Part shown: positions 59,884 through 64,000 of the stretch, in pieces
Layout of the letters: each line of letters begins with the position of its first letter
How positions within the stretch are numbered: the stretch's first letter is position 1
From: Flaviflexus sp.
Lineage (GTDB): Bacteria; Actinomycetota; Actinomycetes; Actinomycetales; Actinomycetaceae
Direction of reading: 5' to 3'
DNA: 64,000 nt
NCBI GenBank assembly: GCA_030537635.1
Contig: JAUNVM010000008.1
Coordinates: 4,776-68,775, forward strand
Made by a program: the position numbers and the translations under genes
Notes under the pieces: model-generated
What the model saw: only the letters and a program-made list of their open reading frames with translations
Database searches by the model: none
What the model was told of the DNA's origin: nothing

Positions 59884-60564
59884 CTACAGCACCTGGGTGT
59901 CTCCGAAGGAGTGGTTGGCGGTGAGATAGGCGAGCACGGCGCGCACCCGGCGATTGTCCTCGCCCACCTGGAGGCCGAGCTTGAGGAAGACGGCGGCCAC
60001 GTACTTGGAGACGGCGCCGCCGGAAAGGAAGAGCTTCTTCGCGATCTGCGGATTTGACAGGCCCTCGGCCATGAGGGCGAGGACCTCGCGCTCCCGGTCG
60101 GTGAGCGTGGCGAGCGGCCCGGATTGGCCGGCCGCCAGCTGGGAGGCCACCTCGGGGTCGATGACAACTCCGCCGGAGGCCACCACGCCGAGCGACTGCA
60201 TAAAGTCGGCCACCCGGGAGATCCGGTCTTTGAGCAGGTAGCCAAAGCCGGCGCCGGGCTTGGCGAGGAGCCGGGAGGCGTAGACCGGGGCGACGTATTG
60301 GGAGAGGATCATGATTCCGAGGCTCGGGTATTCTCCGCGCAGCTCAAGGGCGGCTTCCAGGCCGTCGGTTGCCATATTGGGTGGCATGCGCACGTCAGCG
60401 AGCACCACATCCGGTAGCTGGCCGGCCTCCCCGAGCTTCCGCACGGCGGCCAGCAGGCCCGGGGCGTCCTCGGGCCGGGCGAGTACCTCGTGTCCCTGGC
60501 GTTCTACCAGGCCGGCCAGGCCCTCCCGCAGGATCGCAGAATCGTCAGCGATGACGAGTCTCAT
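59884..60564 (-). CDS. NarL/LuxR-family response regulator
   Basis: A 226-residue regulator. The receiver has Asp7/Asp8, phospho-Asp57 in VVLADVRMPP and Lys in LLKDR. The output is a LuxR-type helix-turn-helix (LTDREREVLALMAEGLSNPQIAKKLFLS, then VSKYVAAVFLKLGL). AAGGGAG lies before the ATG at 60564, inside the end of the kinase gene, a 20-base overlap. It probably binds the palindrome at 61417-61436 and controls the divergent ABC transporter; the near-identical site at 18858 extends the likely regulon. Confidence 0.92.
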   Translation of the reverse strand: MRLVIADDSAILREGLAGLVERQGHEVLARPEDAPGLLAAVRKLGEAGQLPDVVLADVRMPPNMATDGLEAALELRGEYPSLGIMILSQYVAPVYASRLLAKPGAGFGYLLKDRISRVADFMQSLGVVASGGVVIDPEVASQLAAGQSGPLATLTDREREVLALMAEGLSNPQIAKKLFLSGGAVSKYVAAVFLKLGLQVGEDNRRVRAVLAYLTANHSFGDTQVL

Positions 60565-61384
60565 AACCTGATTCTCCCTTCTGAAGTAGCAGTGGCATGC
60601 GGGCGCGCAGCTCGGTGGGCCCGCCCGGCGGGCTGGATATGACGAGGTCCCCACCGAAGGCGGCAAGCCGCTCCTTCATGCCGGACAGGCCGTGTCCGCG
60701 CACGATCTCAGCCCCGCCGGGCCCGTTATCGAGGACGGTGATGTGCAGGTCAGCATCGGAGGTGAGGAGGATGGAAACGGGGGTGCCGGGGGCGTGCTTG
60801 GCCGCATTGGTCAGCGCCTCGGAGACGAAGAAGTAGCCGCAGGCGGTCACCCCTGCCGGGATCTCCGGCAGGGGATGTGGGCAGCGCACCGTCGCATCCG
60901 GGTACCGGTCGGCGAGGTCGCGCACCGAGGCCTCAAGTCCGAGATCGGAGAGCGCCTGGGGGTGAATTCCGTGAACGGTGGCCCGCAGGGCTTTCAGCGC
61001 CTCTTCCGCGTCGTCTTGCGCCTCGGCGAGCAGCTTTCCGGCCACCGAGTCGGCGTCCGTGCCCAGCCGGGCCTCCCCGATCTTCATAAGGGAGGCCACC
61101 AGGTACTGTTGCGCGCCGTCATGCAGGTCGCGTTCGATGCGGCGGCGCTCAATTTCGAAGGCGGAGACGATTTCCCGGCGGCTCGCCGTGAGATCCCGCA
61201 GTAGCTCTTCATAGGCGCCCACCTGAGGTCTGGGCGGGTTGCGCAGCAGCGCGAGCGTTCCCACCGTCCAGCCGAGCAGAAAGGTGATGAAGGCGGCGGT
61301 CTGGCCGGTCAGCATGCCAAAGATTCCGGCCAGAGCGAGGGCCAGAATCGCGGAGATGATGAGCGGTGTTCGCAGATGCGCCAT
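60545..61384 (-). CDS. NarL-type sensor histidine kinase (HisKA_3)
   Basis: A 279-residue kinase with two closely spaced N-terminal helices and almost no outside domain, the intramembrane-sensing layout common in cell-envelope stress systems. The phosphoacceptor is His88 in IERDLHDGAQQ. The ATPase domain shows SEALTNAAKHA and VLDNGPGG, then GHGLSGMKERLAAFGG. TAGGAT lies 6 bases before the ATG. It is divergent from the ABC operon, which its regulator probably controls. Confidence 0.92.
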   Translation of the reverse strand: MAHLRTPLIISAILALALAGIFGMLTGQTAAFITFLLGWTVGTLALLRNPPRPQVGAYEELLRDLTASRREIVSAFEIERRRIERDLHDGAQQYLVASLMKIGEARLGTDADSVAGKLLAEAQDDAEEALKALRATVHGIHPQALSDLGLEASVRDLADRYPDATVRCPHPLPEIPAGVTACGYFFVSEALTNAAKHAPGTPVSILLTSDADLHITVLDNGPGGAEIVRGHGLSGMKERLAAFGGDLVISSPPGGPTELRARMPLLLQKGESGYETRHR

Positions 61385-61416
61385 GCCTCCATCCTAGTGA
61401 GCAAGCTGGGGTGGGG

Positions 61417-61436
61417 CAGTAGAGCTAGGTCTACTG
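61417..61436. promoter_or_regulatory. Palindromic operator between kinase and ABC operons
   Basis: CAGTAGA-N6-TCTACTG is a perfect inverted repeat. Its core GTAGAGCTAGGTCTAC (61419-61434) recurs at 18858 with two changes, again 57 bases before an ABC ATPase start. It lies 32 bases upstream of the kinase start, so both divergent operons could be controlled. Confidence 0.7.
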
Positions 61437-61491
61437 TAAGTGGGGCCCTGCCTGGCTTCTCGGCGCGCGCGTGAGACGGTGCAATGGAGCC

Positions 61492-62175
61492 ATGAACACA
61501 TTAGCCGCATCGAATCTCGTCAAGACCTACGGCCAGGTGCACGCCCTGGCCGGGGTGTCCCTCACCGTCCGCCAAGGTGAACAGCTTGCCATCATGGGCC
61601 CCTCGGGCTCCGGCAAGTCCACCCTGCTGCACTGCCTGTCCGGCATCCTTGCCCCCGATACGGGCGTGGTCAACTTCGGCCACGTCGAACTCACCTCGCT
61701 CTCGGATGCTCAGCGCTCTCGGCTGCGCCGGGAGAAGTTCGGCTTCGTTTTCCAGGATGGTCAGCTGATTGAGGAGCTCTCCGCACTGGAGAACGTGGCC
61801 TTCCCGCTCCTGCTGCTCGGCCAGTCCCGCTCCGCGGCCATCCGTCAGGCCAAAACCTGGCTGGACCGGCTCGGTCTGGCAGACAAGTACCACAATAAGC
61901 CGGGCGAGATGTCCGGTGGGCAGGCCCAGCGGGTGGCGGTGGCCCGTGCTCTCGTCCACGAGCCCGCCATCGTTTTCGCCGATGAGCCGACCGGAGCCCT
62001 CGACCAGGCCACCGGCCACGAGGTCATGCAGATGCTGACCACGGTGTGCTCGATGTCTGGGACCACCCTCATGGTCGTCACGCACGACACCCAGGTGGCC
62101 CGCTGGTGCAACCGGCTGGTGGAGATTCGCGATGCTCTCATTCACGATGATCGCGCGATTCGAGGTGCCCGATGA
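61492..62175 (+). CDS. LolD/MacB-type ABC transporter ATPase (system 2)
   Basis: A 227-residue ATPase with Walker A GPSGSGKST, signature MSGGQAQR, Walker B IVFADEPTGAL and VTHDTQV. It is strongly similar to the ATPase at 18108 along its length. GGAG precedes the ATG by a short spacer. Together with the permease and the adjacent NarL-type two-component system it forms a typical detoxification or envelope-stress module. Confidence 0.92.
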   Translation: MNTLAASNLVKTYGQVHALAGVSLTVRQGEQLAIMGPSGSGKSTLLHCLSGILAPDTGVVNFGHVELTSLSDAQRSRLRREKFGFVFQDGQLIEELSALENVAFPLLLLGQSRSAAIRQAKTWLDRLGLADKYHNKPGEMSGGQAQRVAVARALVHEPAIVFADEPTGALDQATGHEVMQMLTTVCSMSGTTLMVVTHDTQVARWCNRLVEIRDALIHDDRAIRGAR

Positions 62176-63557
62176 TCTCGCTTGCCTCCCGCCTAGCCCG
62201 CGCCCGACTCACCACCAACCGGTCCTCCCTTGACGTGCTCGCGGTCATCGCCTTCACGGTGTCCACCTGGCTGGCTCTCACGGTGGCCGGCGGCACCTGG
62301 ATGTTCGTTCACCGCGGCCTTAACCCTCCCCAGCACTTCGTCGACCTCGTCCACGCGGATTTCCCGCCCGAGGTGATAGTTGATGCCACCTCCTATTCGG
62401 AGGTGTACATCTACCTGGCCTTCATCGCTTGTGCCCTCCTCGTCGTTCCCATCCTCACCCTCGGTGGGGCCGCCGCCCGGCTGGGCGCCGCGGGGCGCTC
62501 CCGGCGCCTGGCGAGCCTGCGCCTGCTCGGCATGACCTCCTCGGAGGTCGTGCTCATGTCCCTCATCGAATCCCTTTTCCTGGCACTTGCCGGCGCGGTG
62601 ATCGGCGCCATCATCTTCTTTGCCACCCTGCCGGCCTGGCATGCCGTCACGTTCCTCACCGAACCGCTTCACGCCAGCGAGTTCATCATGCCCTGGTGGC
62701 TGTTCGCCCTCGTCATCCTCGCCGTCGTCATCATTGCCTCGCTGTCCACGCTCACCGGCCTGCGCCGGGTGCGGATCAGCCCGCTCGGCGTGGCGAAGCG
62801 GGAAACCCCGCCGGCCCTGAAGTTCTGGCGGCTTGGCCTGCTCGGCGTTCTCCTCGTTGCCTTCTGGATCATGCAGGGCTTGATGGAGTTGGATTCAGCC
62901 GGAATCGGCGGCTGGCTGCTCGTCGCCCTCGTGATCTCCGGCATCGTCTTCGGCGTCAACCTCGTCGGCCCCCTCCTCATCCAGCTGCTCGCCAGGGTCT
63001 TCTCCCAGACCTCCTCCCCGGCCCGCACCCTCGCCATGAGGAGAATCGCCTTCAGCCCGAAGGATGCGTGGCGCTCGGTGGCCGCCATGGCCTTCATCGG
63101 CTTCATCGCCGGCTTCATGAGCCGACTGGCCGCAGCTGAGAGTCGCGGCAGTGACCTGTCTGCCACCCTGTCCAGGGACATCTTCACCGGCGTCTTGCTC
63201 ACCATCATCATCGGCATGATTCTGGCCGCCACCTCCACCCTTATCAACCAGGCCTCCTCCACGGTCGATCGGGCCGGCCAGCTCATCGCGCTGACCCGCA
63301 TGGGAACCCCGATTCAGGTGTTCCGCCGGGCCCGCACCATCCAGGTGATCGTCCCACTCGCCACTGTCCTCCTCGTCTCCACCGGCCTTGGCCTCTTCCT
63401 GTCCAAGCCGATGGTTGTGGAGGGAACGGAAGTGGGCTATCAGCTGCAAATGGCTGGGGTGCTTACCGCCGGAGCCTGCCTCACCCTGCTGGCCTCCTTC
63501 GCCTGCCGGCCCATCGAGAACGCCATCGTCGAATCCGACTACCGGCCCAACGACTAG
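62172..63557 (+). CDS. FtsX-like ABC transporter permease (system 2)
   Basis: A 461-residue permease with about ten helices, paralogous to the one at 16702 (shared AFTVSTWLALTVAGGTWMF and RLASLRLLGMTSSEV). Its start overlaps the ATPase stop (ATGA). The soluble outside loop is short (about 45 residues), unlike the large loop of BceB-type permeases. This suggests extrusion or sensing of small amphipathic substrates. A strong terminator follows. Confidence 0.88.
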   Translation: MISLASRLARARLTTNRSSLDVLAVIAFTVSTWLALTVAGGTWMFVHRGLNPPQHFVDLVHADFPPEVIVDATSYSEVYIYLAFIACALLVVPILTLGGAAARLGAAGRSRRLASLRLLGMTSSEVVLMSLIESLFLALAGAVIGAIIFFATLPAWHAVTFLTEPLHASEFIMPWWLFALVILAVVIIASLSTLTGLRRVRISPLGVAKRETPPALKFWRLGLLGVLLVAFWIMQGLMELDSAGIGGWLLVALVISGIVFGVNLVGPLLIQLLARVFSQTSSPARTLAMRRIAFSPKDAWRSVAAMAFIGFIAGFMSRLAAAESRGSDLSATLSRDIFTGVLLTIIIGMILAATSTLINQASSTVDRAGQLIALTRMGTPIQVFRRARTIQVIVPLATVLLVSTGLGLFLSKPMVVEGTEVGYQLQMAGVLTAGACLTLLASFACRPIENAIVESDYRPND

Positions 63558-63568
63558 CCGCCCCGGCC

Positions 63569-63596
63569 CCGGCCCGCCCCGAGCGGGGCGGGCCGG
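63569..63596 (+). terminator. Terminator of ABC system 2
   Basis: A perfect 12-bp GC stem (63569-63580 with 63585-63596) with a GAGC loop, 11 bases after the stop. Confidence 0.8.
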
Positions 63597-63711
63597 CACA
63601 GGACACCTTGTCGGCCGGGTGTCTCGCGGTCCTGCATCTGCCACCCCTCACCATCTCCCCAGGCCTTGCCAGTACCCACCGCGTCCCGTTTCTTAGATGT
63701 GGAGAAAGACT

Positions 63712-64000
63712 ATGAACAGCTCCCGAGCCCTCGCTGCCATCCCGGCCGTCGTCTTCGCCACCGCCCTCGTCGCCTTGCTCAGCGGCCTGCGGTGGGACAG
63801 CCTGGCGAACAAGATGAGCGAGGATGAGCTACCTATTACCGCGAGGGCGGTGATCGCCGAGGACCTATCCACCGGGAAAGTGCTCTTCGACAAGAATCCG
63901 GATGAGAAGGTGGCCCCGGCGTCCCTCGCCAAGCTCTTCGCCATCGACTACGCCTCGACCATGCTGGACCCGGGCGAGACCATCGCGGTCACCTCGAGCA
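63712..64000 (+). CDS. D-alanyl-D-alanine carboxypeptidase, serine type (3'-truncated by window)
   Basis: The first 96 residues are visible. A signal peptide or anchor (AAIPAVVFATALVALLSG) precedes ARAVIAEDLSTGKVLFDKNPDEKVAPASLAKLF. The SLAK tetrad gives the catalytic Ser and Lys of the S11/DacC penicillin-binding family that trims peptidoglycan side chains. GGAG lies before the ATG at 63712. The gene continues past the right edge. Confidence 0.85.
   Translation, partial: MNSSRALAAIPAVVFATALVALLSGLRWDSLANKMSEDELPITARAVIAEDLSTGKVLFDKNPDEKVAPASLAKLFAIDYASTMLDPGETIAVTSS

Noticed and set aside
1..64000. CRISPR arrays, insertion sequences, transposases, prophage genes
   Set aside because: Looked for on both strands; no regularly spaced repeats, terminal inverted repeats with transposase motifs, or phage structural genes were seen.

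Overview
The window is chromosomal DNA of a high-GC Gram-positive bacterium. It most resembles the Actinomycetaceae or a nearby actinobacterial family. The grounds are strong G/C third-position bias, frequent GTG starts, many TANNNT -10 boxes 6-7 bases before a start codon (leaderless mRNA style), an LPxTG surface protein, meso-diaminopimelate dehydrogenase, a DUF5926 gene and a 180-kDa-type NAD-glutamate dehydrogenase. Genus was not determined. About 54 intact or near-intact protein genes, 4 tRNAs, 3 broken or fragmentary genes and about 16 hairpin terminators can be supported.

Region by region. 0-7 kb: tail of a repeat-containing sortase substrate, a PfpI-like protein, a cupin-methyltransferase pair, a PiT phosphate permease behind an 11-bp direct-repeat (PHO-box-like) array, an MFS exporter, and ddh. 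7-12 kb: a YczE-like membrane protein, then a tightly overlapping operon of SLC13 transporter, unusual soluble histidine kinase and stand-alone receiver. 12-16.6 kb: a very Cys/His-rich metal-binding protein, a coiled-coil membrane-anchored protein, DUF2871, a CPVC membrane protein, tRNA-Ser(CGA), tadA and upp. 16.7-23.6 kb: a FtsX/LolD-type ABC pair, a DHA2 drug exporter, and a CopC-PCuAC-DyP peroxidase operon divergent from a rhodanese. 23.8-31.8 kb: DUF5926, a glycosyltransferase, a large phosphatase-like membrane protein, pheA, a lipid kinase, serS and a HAD phosphatase. 32-36 kb: a carbohydrate ABC importer without its own ATPase, one permease of which carries an inserted extracytoplasmic domain. 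36-40.3 kb: a quinone oxidoreductase, tRNA-Ser(UGA), tRNA-Ser(GCU), a second SLC13 transporter, remnants of a zinc-starvation locus (CobW-like C-terminus and L31 type B), and tRNA-Arg(ACG).

40.3-44.2 kb is the accessory part. Downstream of tRNA-Arg lies visibly A/T-richer DNA with two paralogous secreted Cys/Trp-rich small proteins, a third unrelated secreted protein, and three paralogous four-helix membrane proteins. One of these membrane proteins is split by a single in-frame TAG. I recognise no known system here; it is the best candidate for something undescribed.

44.7-64 kb: a glycine betaine-type ABC importer, an AGE-family sugar isomerase, HrpB helicase, NAD-GDH, a macro-domain protein, an unknown protein, a GH13 enzyme, a NarL-type two-component system divergent from a second FtsX/LolD-type ABC pair, and the start of a D,D-carboxypeptidase.

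Two links tie distant parts together. The two FtsX/LolD ABC operons (18.8 kb and 61.4 kb) share a 16-bp palindrome placed exactly 57 bases before each ATPase start, so the NarL-type regulator may control both. The PHO-box-like 11-bp repeats before the PiT permease recur before the secreted-protein island. Translation genes also cluster loosely: seryl-tRNA synthetase with three tRNA-Ser isoacceptors, and TadA with its substrate tRNA-Arg(ACG).
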